A stretch of DNA of 64,000 nt from Bimuria novae-zelandiae CBS 107.79 (GCA_010015655.1 ML976703.1:105905-169904), one strand, 5' to 3'; shown: positions 34,401-46,647, counted from the first letter of the stretch. The notes: generated by a model not told the origin, from the letters alone. Numbers and translations are program-made.

Positions 34401-37400
34401 CTACCCTCGCTGTTGCCATGAACCGTCTGGGCGGAAAGTCTAATACCGGTGAGGGTGGTGAAGACCCTGAGCGAAGCCTACGCATGGAGAATGGCGATAC
34501 AATGCGCTCTGCCATTAAGCAGATTGCCTCTGGGCGTTTCGGTGTCACCAGCAACTATCTTGCTGATGCCGATGAGCTTCAGATCAAGATGGCTCAGGGT
34601 GCTAAGCCCGGCGAGGGTGGAGAGCTCCCCGGTCACAAGGTCTCTGCTTCCATTGCTAAGACTCGTCATTCAACGCCTGGTGTTGGCCTGATTAGCCCTC
34701 CGCCACATCATGATATTTACTCGATCGAAGATTTGAAGCAGTTGATTTACGATCTCAAATGCTCAAATCCACGCGCCCGTGTTTCCGTTAAACTTGTGTC
34801 CGAGACCGGGGTTGGTATCGTCGCTTCCGGTGTGGCCAAGGCCAAGGCTGACCACATCCTCATCTCTGGTCACGATGGTGGTACCGGTGCTTCTCGGTGG
34901 ACTGGTATCAAGTATGCTGGTCTTCCCTGGGAATTGGGTCTTGCCGAGACTCACCAGACTCTGGTGCTGAACGACCTACGTGGCCGTGTCATTGTGCAGA
35001 CCGATGGACAGCTCCGAACTGGTCGTGATGTCGCTATTGCCTGTCTTCTCGGTGCTGAAGAGTGGGGATTCGCTACGACCCCCCTGATCGCTATGGGCTG
35101 TATCATGATGAGGAAGTGGTAAGTACATTATTTTCACATAAGTAGCTGGATTGCACTAACTTCCCGTTCCAGCCACTTGAACACCTGCCCCGTTGGTATC
35201 GCGACCCAGGATCCTGAGCTCAGGAAGAAATTTATTGGCACCCCTGAGCATGTCATCAATTTTTTCTACTATGTCGCCAATGAGCTCCGCGCAATTATGG
35301 CCAAACTTGGTTTCCGCACAATCAATGATATGGTTGGCCACTGCGAGGTACTTCGTGTACGTGACGATCTCCGAACTGCAAAGACCGAGAACATCGACCT
35401 GTCGCTCATCCTGACTCCGGCCCACACCCTGCGTCCAGGCGTGGCTACCTTCAACGTTCGCAAGCAAGACCACCGGCTTCATGTGCGTCTCGACAACAAG
35501 TTGATCGCAGAGTCCGAATTGGCTCTTGAGAAGGGTTTACCCGCGCGTATTGAATGCGACATTGTCAATACCGATCGCGCTCTTGGCGCCACCCTCTCCT
35601 ACCAAATCAGCCGACGCTATGGCGAAGCCGGTCTACCGCAGGACACCATTCACGCCAACATTCGTGGATCTGCAGGTCAGTCTTTCGGCGCCTATCTGGC
35701 ACCGGGTGTTACCCTTGAACTTGAGGGTGACGCCAACGACTACGTTGGCAAGGGCCTCTCTGGTGGCCGCATCATTGTCTATCCACCTCGCACAGCTGTG
35801 TACAGGGCAGAAGAGAATGTTCTCATTGGTAATGTCTGTCTGTATGGTGCCACCAAGGGTAGTTGCTTCTTCCGTGGTGTGGCTGCTGAGCGCTTCGCTG
35901 TGCGCAACTCCGGTGCCACCGCGGTGGTTGAAGGTGTTGGTGACCACGGCTGCGAGTACATGACTGGAGGTCGGGTTATTGTCCTTGGGTCGACTGGCCG
36001 CAACTTCGCTGCTGGTATGTCTGGTGGTATCGCGTACGTTCTTGATCTTCACCAAGATTTCGAGCAGAAGGTCAACCAGGAGATGGTTGAGCTCTCCAGC
36101 ATCGAGGATCCTCAAGAGATTGCCTTCGTGCGTGGTCTTATCGAAGATCACCACCATTACACCGGTTCTGAGCTTGCTGCTCGCATCCTTCTGGACTTCA
36201 ACCGCGCCCTTCCCCGCTTTGTCAAGGTCATGCCGGTCGATTACAAGCGTGTTCTTATGGAGGAGGCTGCCAGGGAGGCTGAGAAGAAAAAGAAGGAATA
36301 CCCACTTCCCATCTTGCCTGGTAACCCTGTCCGATCAGCACACGAGGAATCCTTGAAGCACGAGCATGGCACCGATTCAAAGGACAAGAAGAAGAACGAC
36401 CTTCTCGATATTGAAGAAAGCGTTACTGATGCTAAGGCTGAGAAAAAGAAAGCCCTCGTCCTGGACAAGACTCGTGGGTTCATGAAGTACCAGCGCCGGT
36501 CTGAGAAATATCGCAATCCGAAAACTCGAACTCGCGATTGGTCCGAGCTTTCTCAGCGACTCAACGAAGACGAGCTGAAGTACCAAACAGCTCGTTGCAT
36601 GGACTGCGGTGTGCCCTTCTGTCAGTCCGACACAGGTTGCCCGATTAGTAACATAATACCGAAATGGAACGAACTGGTCTTCGCGGTATGTAACCATTAT
36701 TCACGACCTCATGAAATTTCCACTGACAACTTCTTCAGAACCAGTGGCGTGATGCTCTGAACCGTCTCCTTATGGCAAGTCTCTCGGAAACAAAGTGGAT
36801 GTACTAGCTCGCGAAAGGAACAGCCTTTCTTTCGTCTGCTTCGATATCCTCTGACTCCTACCCCGCTTGTTTAAGACAAAAACTGACAATTTGAAGACCA
36901 ATAATTTCCCTGAATTTACCGGTCGTGTCTGCCCGGCCCCTTGCGAAGGTGCCTGCGTACTTGGCATCAACGAGGACCCTGTCGGCATCAAGTCCATTGA
37001 GTGCGCGATTATTGATCGTGGTTTCGAGATGGGCTGGATGGTCCCATCGCCGCCTCAGACCCGTACCGGCAAAAAGGTTGCAATCATCGGCTCCGGTCCC
37101 GCTGGTCTAGCTGCTTCGGATCAACTGAACAAGTGCGGTCATGAAGTCACCGTCTTCGAGCGGGCCGACCGCGTCGGTGGTCTCCTCATGTATGGAATTC
37201 CCAACATGAAGCTCGACAAGAAGGTTGTTCAGCGTCGTGTTGACTTCCTGGCTGCTGAAGGTGTTAAATTTGTGACTGGTGTCGCCGTTGGTGCTGAGGG
37301 CGAACCGTCGTTGGAGTCGCTACGTGCTGAGTACGACGCTGTCATACTGGCCACTGGTGCGACTGTCGCTCGTGATCTCCCCATCCCCAACCGCAACCTG

Positions 37401-38247
37401 GAGGGTGTCCACTTTGCCATGCAGTTCCTGCACAAGAACACCAAGTCTCTCCTCGACTCCGAGCTTGCCGATGACGCCTACATCTCGGCAAAGGACAAGA
37501 ATGTCGTGGTCATCGGTGGCGGTGATACTGGTAATGACTGCATCGGTACCTCGGTCCGTCACGGTGCCAAGTCAGTCGTCAACTTTGAGCTTCTTCCTCA
37601 GCCACCGCCAGAGCGTGCCCGCGACAACCCCTGGCCCCAGTGGCCGCGTATCTTCCGTACCGACTACGGGCACTCTGAAGTCAAAACTCACATGGGCAAG
37701 GACCCGCGTGAGTACTGCGTCATGTCCAAGGAATTTGTTGACGACGGGACTGGAAAGGTCAAGGGTATCAACACTGTCCGTGTGGAATGGACCAAATCTG
37801 CTACTGGTGGGTGGGACATGAAGCAGGTTGAGGGCAGTGAACAATTCTTCCCTGCCGAGTTGGTTCTTTTGTCCATGGGTTTCCTGGGTCCTGAGGAGCG
37901 CGTTCTGGCCGACATTGTTGAGCGCGATGCCCGGAAAAATGTGAAGACCCCTCCTGGTCACTACAACACCAACTTGCCTGGGGTCTTTGCGGCTGGTGAT
38001 TGCCGTCGTGGCCAGTCTTTGATTGTCTGGTAAGTCTCGACCATTGCCACTGTTCGCATCGCATATATTGACATATACTAGGGGCATCAACGAAGGACGA
38101 CAGTGCGCTCGCGATGTCGACACATTCCTTAGCGGCGTGGGTACTCAGCTTCCAGTCACCGGAGGCATTGTGAAGAGCCCTCCGTACGCCCTTTTGAGCG
38201 ACGCGAGCGGCCCATCTGCGGAAAAGCTGGTTCAGGTCGCCGCCTGA
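31435..38247 (+). CDS. GLT1: NAD(P)H-dependent glutamate synthase (GOGAT), 7 exons
   Basis: This converts glutamine plus 2-oxoglutarate to two glutamates in the ammonium-assimilation GS/GOGAT cycle. Exons: 31435-31622, 31674-31714, 31767-35118, 35173-36685, 36739-36774, 36897-38029, 38082-38247. The N-terminal propeptide ends before Cys57 (DACGVGF), the class II glutamine amidotransferase nucleophile. The central and FMN-binding synthase domains follow ([26 protein letters not shown]), then the 3Fe-4S cysteines (C-IMMRK-C-HLNT-C), with the second Cys made by the junction of exons 3 and 4. The GXGXG beta-helix domain comes next, then the beta subunit: cysteine-rich CMDCGVPFC and [12 protein letters not shown], then the FAD ([14 protein letters not shown]) and NAD(P)H ([13 protein letters not shown]) folds. 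About 2,130 residues, a normal fused eukaryotic enzyme. Intron 36775-36896 begins GCAAGT, a GC-AG intron. Confidence 0.97.
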
Positions 38248-38593
38248 AGTGATTCGAAGGGAACGAAATTATTGTGACGCGCGCCGTCTGCATGTCGGCC
38301 ACGACTAGAAGACGAGAGTGTGTACGTACGGACCTTGCACGGTTTCTATAATGTTTTGGCCTTCTTTCGGGTTTCCATTTGGACGTGTTTTCAACGATTA
38401 TTGCAAGATACCTCTTTCACTGCTTTAGTTTGCGACAGGAGTCAAGGGTGGGCAGCATTTGCAATGTACTCGTATCATAGCCTCTAGATTGTACAGTCTA
38501 CAATAGAGACGTAAACATGATAGAACTTCCACTGTATTCAAAGTTAACGACGTGAGACCACTTGGCGATACAAACAGGGAGGATGTGTGGTAC

Positions 38594-38680
38594 GCGCGTA
38601 AAGGTAGAAGTGGGCTATCAGGGTACAGTTTATTGTTCAAAGTGATAAGTAACCCTAGGATAGACAATACAATAACGTAT
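38594..38680 (+). repeat. copy of the short interspersed repeat found at 12471
   Basis: It shares CGCGTAAAG, TAGAAGTGGGC and, 51 bp in, TAAGTAACCCTAGGATAGA with the element at 12471-12560. The far end was not matched with certainty. Confidence 0.55.
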
Positions 38681-38683
38681 TCT

Positions 38684-38734
38684 ACCACCATCCCGTCAAC
38701 ACCACCATCCCGTCAACCCCACCATCCCGTCTAC
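38684..38734 (+). repeat. 17-bp tandem repeat, three units
   Basis: Unit ACCACCATCCCGTCAAC, with two exact copies (38684-38717) and a third diverged copy (to 38734). It marks the edge of the AT-rich block. Confidence 0.85.
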
Positions 38735-38759
38735 CCCACCAAAACCATCGCGTCGCTGT

Positions 38760-40450
38760 ACGCGCTAACTAACATAGCTCTATAATAATGTCTTTAATCG
38801 CCTTAAAAAGAAGGCAGACTACTTTTTATATCTTAAGCTTTTTAAACTATACGTGTATAAAGCTAGCGCTAAGTTACGTAGCTATATAGTATCCTCCGTA
38901 TAACGCTCTAAGACTACCTTATAGGTATATAACTAAAATTAGTTACCTACGCCTACTAACGTAAGCTATAGCCTCTTAAGGAGTAGTCTCTTATTTCGTA
39001 AGACTTTAACCTTAATTATCGTGGATTTTTATTTTATATTATTAATATATAACGTATAGTAGACATTTTACTTACTAGCTATAGTTAAATGTTTTTACTA
39101 CTATTTATTAGTACGGACTAAGTATAGCGCTTTATTAATAAGTAGTTAAAACTTTAAACAAAGTAAAATCGGATATTCTACTTACAACACGTAAAATATT
39201 AAAATTTTATTAAAATTAACGCGTAGTTTAAGCTTATATAGGATACGCGCATTGCGTACAGTATATTTAATTAAAATATATATAACTTTAATAAGACTAG
39301 ATTTATAATAAGGGTTCCTACTACGTTAAAAGTTATTACTCGCTCTAATATAATTAGTTGAGTGATAATAATTAAGTATATTAATACGTCTAACTAGTAT
39401 CTACTACTATTTATAATTCTATTCAGTAAGCTTTACTAAGCTAGTTAGTATAAAGACTACTTATTAGACGAGGCTATTAATAATAATAATAATAATAAAT
39501 AAATAAATAATAGATAAGCTTAGCCTTAAGTAGGTATAACATTTTAATAGGTATATAAAATCACGTATAATAAGAATACATAAACTATTTATTCTTAATA
39601 GGCAAAGCAGCCACGCTACGCTAGAGTTTAATTAGTTTTATATAAAGAGTAAGATTAATACTTTCTATATTCTAGCATATACGTTACACCATTTATAACT
39701 ACTGCTAAGTCCCTAAGGGGTAGCTAGTCCTAAAGGAACTAAAGCTAGTTCTTTGGCAAAAGTACTATAAAGTAAGGAAGAGGTATTAATAGCTTACGCG
39801 TATTAATAAGGCGTTAGTATTATAAGTAAGGCGTAGTTATAAATAAATTAATATAAGTCTAAGTATAATCTAAATAATAGATTAATAAACAAGGTTAAAT
39901 ATAAGTATAAAAGGGCTATACTTGACGTCCCTATATACTAGCCTAAGGCTAATCGTTAGCAAGCGCTCTTAGTACTCTTTGTAAATTACTCTCTAGTAAG
40001 CGCTCTCTAGCGAGTAGTCACGTAACCCTCTAAGCGCTTAACGCCATATCTAGTACGAATAAGAGTAACCTTACGTATACGCGCTATAACTAAGTATAAG
40101 TTAGTTTATTATTTTATATGAAATTATTAATTTTAATATTACCTCTTTCCTTTCTTAGATTAGTTTCTAAATTACGTGTCTTGGCTTTTATTACTTATAT
40201 AAGCTATTAACCTTACTTTCTACTTATGTTTTAGTTAGTACTAAGCCCGTAGACTTTACCATTTATAAATATTATCTCTATTAGGAATTCCTGAGTACTA
40301 ACACTATTATAAAAAGTTTATATACTAATTATTATTTTAAGGATCACGTCTATTGTATTATGCTAGGTACTAGTATAAAGTATACTAAATATATTTATAT
40401 AAGTTATTTTTACGTAAATATAAGTTAGGCTTCTCTAGACAAAACTTAGG
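38760..40450. other. AT-rich RIP-type block, unassigned
   Basis: Very AT-rich, dominated by TA dinucleotides, with stops in all frames. Apart from the LTR-like stretch at 39713 I could not assign it to a named element. Confidence 0.6.
39713..39960 (+). repeat. decayed relative of the 437-bp LTR
   Basis: From TGCTAAGTCCCTAAGGGG onward, the order of words matches the LTRs at 46195 and 52553, including the stretch around TAGCTTGCGCTTATCAC and GGCGTTGGTAT, with many transitions between them. The far end and any target duplication were not found. Confidence 0.45.
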
Positions 40451-40460
40451 AGGAGTATAA

Positions 40461-40620
40461 ATGTCAGATCCGAGCACTATTTGAGCTCACTAAGATAGGG
40501 TTCTGAGAAAATAAGATAGATTAATTATGTTCTGTGTGCGCATTAACGCGCAGGCTTAAGACCTATTTTAAAAGGTAAAGGCTAATTACGTTCCCTTATT
40601 TAATACTAAGGCGCTAATTT
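40461..40620 (+). repeat. dispersed repeat, possible Copia LTR start
   Basis: It begins TGTCAGATCC directly after a purine-rich run (TTAGGAGGAGTATAAA). It shares a long patchy match, around GTGCGCATTAACGCGCAGGC and GCACTATTT, with 52998-53150. The position after a polypurine-like tract suggests an LTR edge, but the end is undefined. Confidence 0.4.
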
Positions 40621-40649
40621 AACACATCTTCTTAACTTAAGCTTATTTT

Positions 40650-43600
40650 TAAGCTAGACCTATTATAGTTACCCTTTATTCTAAGGTAATATTCTTTATC
40701 CTTTATTTTGGCTTATTAATTTATACCTCCTTTTTATCAACATCCTCTATTATATCTATAAGTCCTAATTAATCAAGAAATTTACCCTAATTATTAACTA
40801 AAAGGGCTTTTATAATCTTATTAGCTATTATTTTACTTAACTAAGTATAGGTAACTCTAATCCTTTCTTATGCTACCTTTATCGTAACTAATAGTTATAA
40901 ATATCTATATAGTAGAGTTTAGTATTAAGCTGCATAGCTATTATAGTAGTAAGCTATATTATTTATAGGTTATTTTATTTAATAATAATTATTTAATTCG
41001 CGAGCTTAACTTAAAGTTTAATAAACAGACATAGCGTAAATAGTGCCTCCTTAATTATCTATAAGAGGACTAGTAGCTTAGTTTTAGTAGTAAATATAGT
41101 AATAGTATCTTACTTACTTGCTTTCTACATAATTAGCCTACTAAATAGTTTAATAACGTATCCTTAAGAACTCTTTTAGTCTAGTATATTATTTATAAAT
41201 TCGGCATTACTTACTACCTTAAAATTATCTTTTCTATCTAATTATAATGCCCTTATGAGTGTTTCTTAAAGGTAAAGTAAAACTTAATTAGTAGTATTTT
41301 AATGTTAGCTACTAGGATTAGTAAGAAATCGTGCTAATTAAAAAACGTAAAAATAGTATCTAGTTCGGTAGTTACTATAGCAAATAAGATTAATCTAATC
41401 TTACGTTAGTATTTATTAATCATAGGTAGACTAAAAAAGCCTAATTATAGACTAAGTTTAATACTACTAATAAAGGTATTATATGTAAGGCTTTAGTTCT
41501 TAACTATCTTAGTAATTCTATTAATGTAGGATGCTTATAAAAGCTAGATCTTTTATTTTAGGTAGTTTTTTTTAAACTTAACTTTTAAGAACTATTAAAG
41601 ATCTTTTCCTTTAGCAAAATTGTACTTTGTTTTATAGTTATCTAATAACTAGTATATCCTGTAGTTTATTCTCCAGTTTATAGGCAATAATAATATTATC
41701 TACGTAAAAGAAAATAATTAGGTCGTATTTAATTATAAAGCAAGATTTAATTATAAAGCAAGATTTAATTATAAAGCAAGATTTAATTATAAAGCAAGAT
41801 TTAATTATAAAGCAAGATTTAATTATATAGCAAGATTTTTAGGGTATACTAATAAAACCTAAGCCTTATAAAGTTAAAGCAAACTCTCTTTACTAGAGTA
41901 GTAGTAAGATCTAGAGGCCATATAGCGCTTTATTAAACTTTAAGATTATATCAGGTTTATTATAGCCTCGTGGCATCCTTATATATACATTTCGATTCAT
42001 CTTCGCGTGAACAAAAGCATTCGTAACGTCGTACTAGAGAAGCTCTAGATCGAATCATGTCGTAATTACCATTAGTATGCGAAATAACTATCTAGCTAAT
42101 ATTACTATATATATATCTTATAACGTAATATTTCTTTATTAATTACCATAAACAACGAGGCGTGTTTTACACGTTTAAGCTAGTAATATTTATTAAGCTT
42201 ATAGGTGTATACTTATATATAATTAAAGATCTATTCTCTATTCTGCTTAATTATTTTAGTAGTATCTTAGTCTCTAAGCTTATATTTTAGTAATTAGTAA
42301 GATATTATTTCTTAGCGTTTTTAAATATATTATATAGTAAATATTTTTTAAGCTTATTACGTTAAAAAGATAGCATAGATAACTAGCTCCTATATAGCTT
42401 TAATTCTCTAAAGAGTAATCTTTTTAGTCACACCTTATTTAATATTTTTTTATTAAAATTCCTTACGTTACCTACTTTAGGATTAGTTATAAATGCTATA
42501 GCCTATAAGTATGTTATTAATAATAAGGGTTAATAGTCTTTTCCTTTATATTTCTCTATTATTAACTATATAAGGAGTGACACTAGTAGTAGTATAATTA
42601 GTAGAGTAGGATAAGTATAGTTTACTTTCCCATTTTAGTAATATCTAAGTAGGTCTTTATCCTACAGATTATCTTATTTTTATAAAGTAACTCTATCTCT
42701 AGTAATACTCATAATAATATAAATAGTAGTTTAATTAATTAGACCTATGCGGCGATCTCTTCATGGATATTATATATAAGATTATTTATAAGGTCTTTTA
42801 TCGTTATATTAAAGATACTCTCATTATTCAATAGTATATTTTTAGTGCTAATTACTTTCCTAAGAGAGGGTATTTATATTTAAAAGATATTAGAGAATTA
42901 GTATATTACTAAATATCTAATCTACGTCTTTAGGTTAAGGCGTTATGGCCTGCTCTTGTCCTAGCGGGTATTATTTATTATTATAAACGCTTTACACCTA
43001 TATACCTTTAGATAAGTTTAATTTAGCTTTTATAGTATTGTAAATACTCTATTCTAGAAGACTACTATTACAAAGAAGACTCTATATAGTATTTTGTTTT
43101 GTAATTCGAGTAGTTTGGCGTTTAATTATAAAACGTAAATAGCTAATTAGGTAATCTCTAATTATATTTCTTATAGTAGATTAGTATTAAGTCGCATTAC
43201 TTAGGTTTTATTTTCTATTACACCTCCTAAGCGTTTAGCTCTTTTATTTTATGCTTACGTGTTAGGTACTAAAGGCTTAGTTATAATCCCGGAAACTATA
43301 CACTATTAAATAACTTTTAGCTTAACTATAAATATTTTATTATCTACTTTAATTACTTTTGCTATAAAGTTAAATTAGTTTTTTTTAACTGTGTAAAAAT
43401 ATCTAAGGTCTAAATAACAAGTTAAGCTATAGAATTATCCTTAAAGTAGAAATTCTATATAAGTCTTGATAATTAATTAGTAATTAGTATCTAGCTTTTC
43501 TCTTTTATTAAGCTGCTATATTTATAGTTATAAAAATCTATCATAACTTATTTACTAGGTCTTTTAATAATTAGTTAGAGTATTTAGTAGATTAGCCTTT

Positions 43601-44800
43601 TAGATTTAGCTCGTCTGTAGGCGTTGTACTATACTATAGTAATGCCTTTAATTTACACCCCCTTAGATTATTATACTAGGTACTTAAGAGTACTAGGGCC
43701 TAGATACCCCAGTTATTTATACTATTGTAGTGCGCCTGTCTTTTGCGGAAATCTCTTAGTGTGTAAGGTAACCTTATAGGTGTGGAAGGTTGCCTATTCT
43801 ATTAGCTCTAATTAGTACTCTAGAACCTACTAGTAATAAAGCTTTTATAGCCTAGTAATAACTATATTTTTTACTTGCTTTAGACTTATAGATTCTGATT
43901 TAGTATCTTACTATAGTACTTAACGCCGTAGTATCCTAAATAATACTAGGTTATATAGAAGGTCTAAGTAATAGGCTATATTATTAAGGGGTAGTATTTA
44001 TTATCTAGCTAGACTCTTTAGTTTAAGGTAAACTATGCTATATATTTTAATCTATATTTATATTTCTAGCCTATATAAAATCTCCAAAGGATAGTGGGTA
44101 AAATAAAATAAATTTATTAAAATTATTTATAATATAGTAGATAGTGCCTAAGTTAAGAATTAAAAAGTATTATAGTAGGTAGCTTATAGTATTAAAATAA
44201 TATAGTATCGTATCAAAGCTAGCTTAGATAGTAGAAATTTCCTATTTATACAGTTAATTATTATTAATTTAGGAGTAGGGGTGTGTAAATCCTTAATTTT
44301 TAAGGTTTAACCCCTTAGTCTCTTTACCTTCTTTATCTCTTCCTGTAGATCTAAATCATTTCGGATCCTATATTGTATCATGTCTATAAAGCCAGGTCGT
44401 GGCCAGAACCACTCTAGTACATGTTTAGGATATGCGTAGAAATAGTCTCTTAGACTATGTCTTTGTCTACATGCAAGGTATTTTTTACCTCTAACTACTA
44501 TTATATCTTTTATTAAAGGCTGCTTAGATATAATACTTTAACTAAAGGATTGTTTTTGTTAAAGTCTCCCCTACCTACGTTAGTTATTCGTGGAAGATGG
44601 CGCGTCTTTAATAGCGTAAGAGGCATCCCTATTAGTGCCCAGGATGGATGCACCACCAGTAGCGAGAGATAGCTTACTAGTAGTAAAGCTGCCCTTATAC
44701 TATTTGCCCTTAATTAGGTAGAGTGTTACTATATATTCTTAAAAGCATTTTATTATCTTCTTCCTTATTATATTTACGTCTTAGTGTTTAGTTTCTTAAA
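40650..44800 (-). pseudogene. decayed Ty1/Copia-type pol region
   Basis: The minus strand around 41710-41695 reads KYDLIIFFYVDNIIIAYK, a Copia reverse transcriptase active-site block (normally YVDD; the second D is now N, a G-to-A change). Many stops and frame breaks occur on both sides, consistent with RIP. The remaining extent is inferred from uniform AT-rich decay. I could not place integrase or Gag with confidence. Confidence 0.5.
41727..41834. repeat. 18-bp tandem repeat inside the Copia RT
   Basis: Six copies of ATTTAATTATAAAGCAAG, the last with one change, occupy 108 bp immediately N-terminal to the YVDD block in RT orientation. The unit is a multiple of three. Confidence 0.85.
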
Positions 44801-44887
44801 AGGACACGCACTAGGTAAAGGCTAATTTTATAATTATAGTTAACATGTCCTTTATTATATTATAAATTAATTATATTTTAATAATAT

Positions 44888-45333
44888 TGTTATGAGGCGC
44901 TCACACCTTGGTCCGGTCCAGGTTAGGACGGCAAGGCTAAAGTAGCACTTTATAGATTATTTAGTAGTATAAATTAATGTGATAACTTAGCGCGTGACTA
45001 TATAATTTAATCTTATAATAAATAAGATAACTATTAGTCTATATAGGAGAACGTACTCGCACAAAAGATATATAAGTTAACTATAAGAAGCATAACATAG
45101 GAAACCACCTGTGTATAAATATCCCTCCTGTCCTATGAAGTCCCACAGTATCCTATGCCTCAGGTCCAAGGGATTTCTTAGGATTCCTGTGACGTCACGT
45201 GACCTGGGTCACGTGGTCCCACATTATCCCATAGGCTTGGCGTCTGGGACAGCCTGGGACATTACGTCATCCTCAGGTGGGACTTGTATACCGTCATAAG
45301 GCTCGCCCATCCCGATATCCCTGGGTCATAACA
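44888..45333 (-). mobile_element. solo LTR, 446 bp, target duplication AATAT
   Basis: It begins TGTTATGAGGCGC and ends GGTCATAACA, with AATAT at 44883-44887 and again at 45334-45338, an exact 5-bp duplication. Roughly the first 220 bp resemble the reverse complement of the LTR at 55301/61791 (shared AGTTAACTATAAGAAGCATA, GAACGTACTCGCA). The other half is GC-richer and unlike it. It is therefore a related subfamily in minus orientation, left by recombination between two LTRs. Confidence 0.8.
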
Positions 45334-45942
45334 AATATTATTTATGTCCACTTTTATAGCTACTTAATTATACTTAATTAGTTAGGTATCCTAGTTTAAG
45401 AGTTATTTTATTAGCTTAAGAGTCTATTAGTATTATACTTATTTTTCTTATTAATGCCTACTATCTACGTTAGAAACATAATTTATTACTAGACTTATTT
45501 TCTTTGCTTATAGTCGTTTCGGTACAAGTATTATAATATAGTAAATTAAATAGAAATAATTACTTTTATAAGACTTATTTTCTCTTTATAGTATTCCTTA
45601 TCCTTAATCTTATGGTCTTTAAGCTATATTTTGTAGAACTTAATATCTTCCTTATATATCTTAAGGCTAGAGTTTAATAGCTCTAGTAGGCATGTTTAAG
45701 GATTCTATTACTTATTATTATTTACGCGGATAATTAGTTAGTAACTTATTATTTTTAGTAGTAATAGCGGCGTTAGGTTTTCGCGTAGTAGTTTAGCTCT
45801 ATTTAAAATAATAATAAGCTATATATTTATTAGCTTATATCGCGCCTTTAGCTACTATAGCTATAAAGTATAGTTAGTATAATTAATTAATACGATTATT
45901 AAGTTATAGAGCATTATTAGCAATATTAACTTTTCTTTAAGT
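45334..45942. other. AT-rich block, unassigned
   Basis: Decayed repetitive DNA with no recognisable motif. Confidence 0.4.
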
Positions 45943-46165
45943 TGTAATGAGGTAAGCGCCCCGCTTACTAAGCCAATACTATGTGACTTCCTCACCTGCA
46001 CCAAAAGGTACGCACGAGAATACTTAAGCCAAGTATTACTCGTATAGTATAATATATATAGGATATGCTAGGGTCAGCCACTAGCGCTAGTGTTTGATCC
46101 TAGCCTAGCCGGAACCTCTATAAGCGAGAGAAGGCCACGTGTTCGACCGTGCCTACCTCGTTACA
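45943..46165. mobile_element. small solo LTR-like element, 223 bp, target duplication TAAGT
   Basis: It begins TGTAATGAGG and ends CCTCGTTACA (near-inverted ends, 5'-TG...CA-3'), flanked by TAAGT at 45938-45942 and 46166-46170. Size and ends suit a Copia-type solo LTR. It has less decay than the surrounding DNA and no coding capacity. Confidence 0.65.
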
Positions 46166-46194
46166 TAAGTAAGTTAAGACTATAAGACTCTTAA

Positions 46195-46631
46195 TGTTAA
46201 GTCCCCGAAAGGATAGCTAATCCCTAAGGGGTTAAGGTTGGTTCTCGGGCAGGAATACTGGTAGGACGGGAGAGGTTGTAGTGATAGCTTGCGCTTATCA
46301 CTGGGGCGTTGGTATCAAAGGTGTGTACAGTACAATCAAATCAACAAGGTTGCTTACTCAGATCTAAACGATAGATTGATAAACAAGATTAAACACGAAT
46401 GTCATAAGGGCATTCGTGTGGGTTTATATACAAGAGGATTTCTATACCATCCAAAGTTTTGTTGCCATCCATGGCTGGTGTTGCCATCCATGGCTGGTAC
46501 TGCCATCCATGGCTGGTACAGCCTTGGCTGGATGGTACATCACGTGACCTCGGTTGCGCAACCCCACCAAGTGTCACCCCCGCTAAGGGCCCGTTAGTCC
46601 TCCGCGTCCCATACATGTTTAGATCCTAACA
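46195..46631 (-). repeat. Gypsy element 1, 3' LTR
   Basis: 437 bp, TG...CA ends. It has three near-tandem copies of TGCCATCCATGGCTGG at about 46461-46520. About 21 differences from the other LTR, all transitions by my count. Confidence 0.93.
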
Positions 46632-46647
46632 TCACCTCCCCTCTTCC
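46632..46647 (-). other. polypurine tract of Gypsy element 1
   Basis: On the minus strand GGAAGAGGGGAGGTGA lies directly before the 3' LTR, as expected for plus-strand DNA priming, and fixes the element's orientation. Confidence 0.8.

Larger units (their letters stand above)
38248..38760. other. 3' flank of GLT1 and junction with the AT-rich block
   Basis: This holds the GLT1 3' UTR and a copy of the 12471-type short repeat (about 38594-38680), directly followed by a 17-bp tandem repeat, after which AT-rich DNA begins. No gene. Confidence 0.6.

Noticed and set aside
41727..41834. CRISPR-like array
   Set aside because: Contiguous 18-bp repeats without spacers, inside a eukaryotic transposon.
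45111..45299. 62-codon plus-strand frame
   Set aside because: Lies entirely within the solo LTR's GC-rich half; no protein-like features.
46289..46616. Open frames of 102 (plus) and 75 (minus) codons
   Set aside because: They fall inside the element 1 LTR and its tandem CCATGG repeats.
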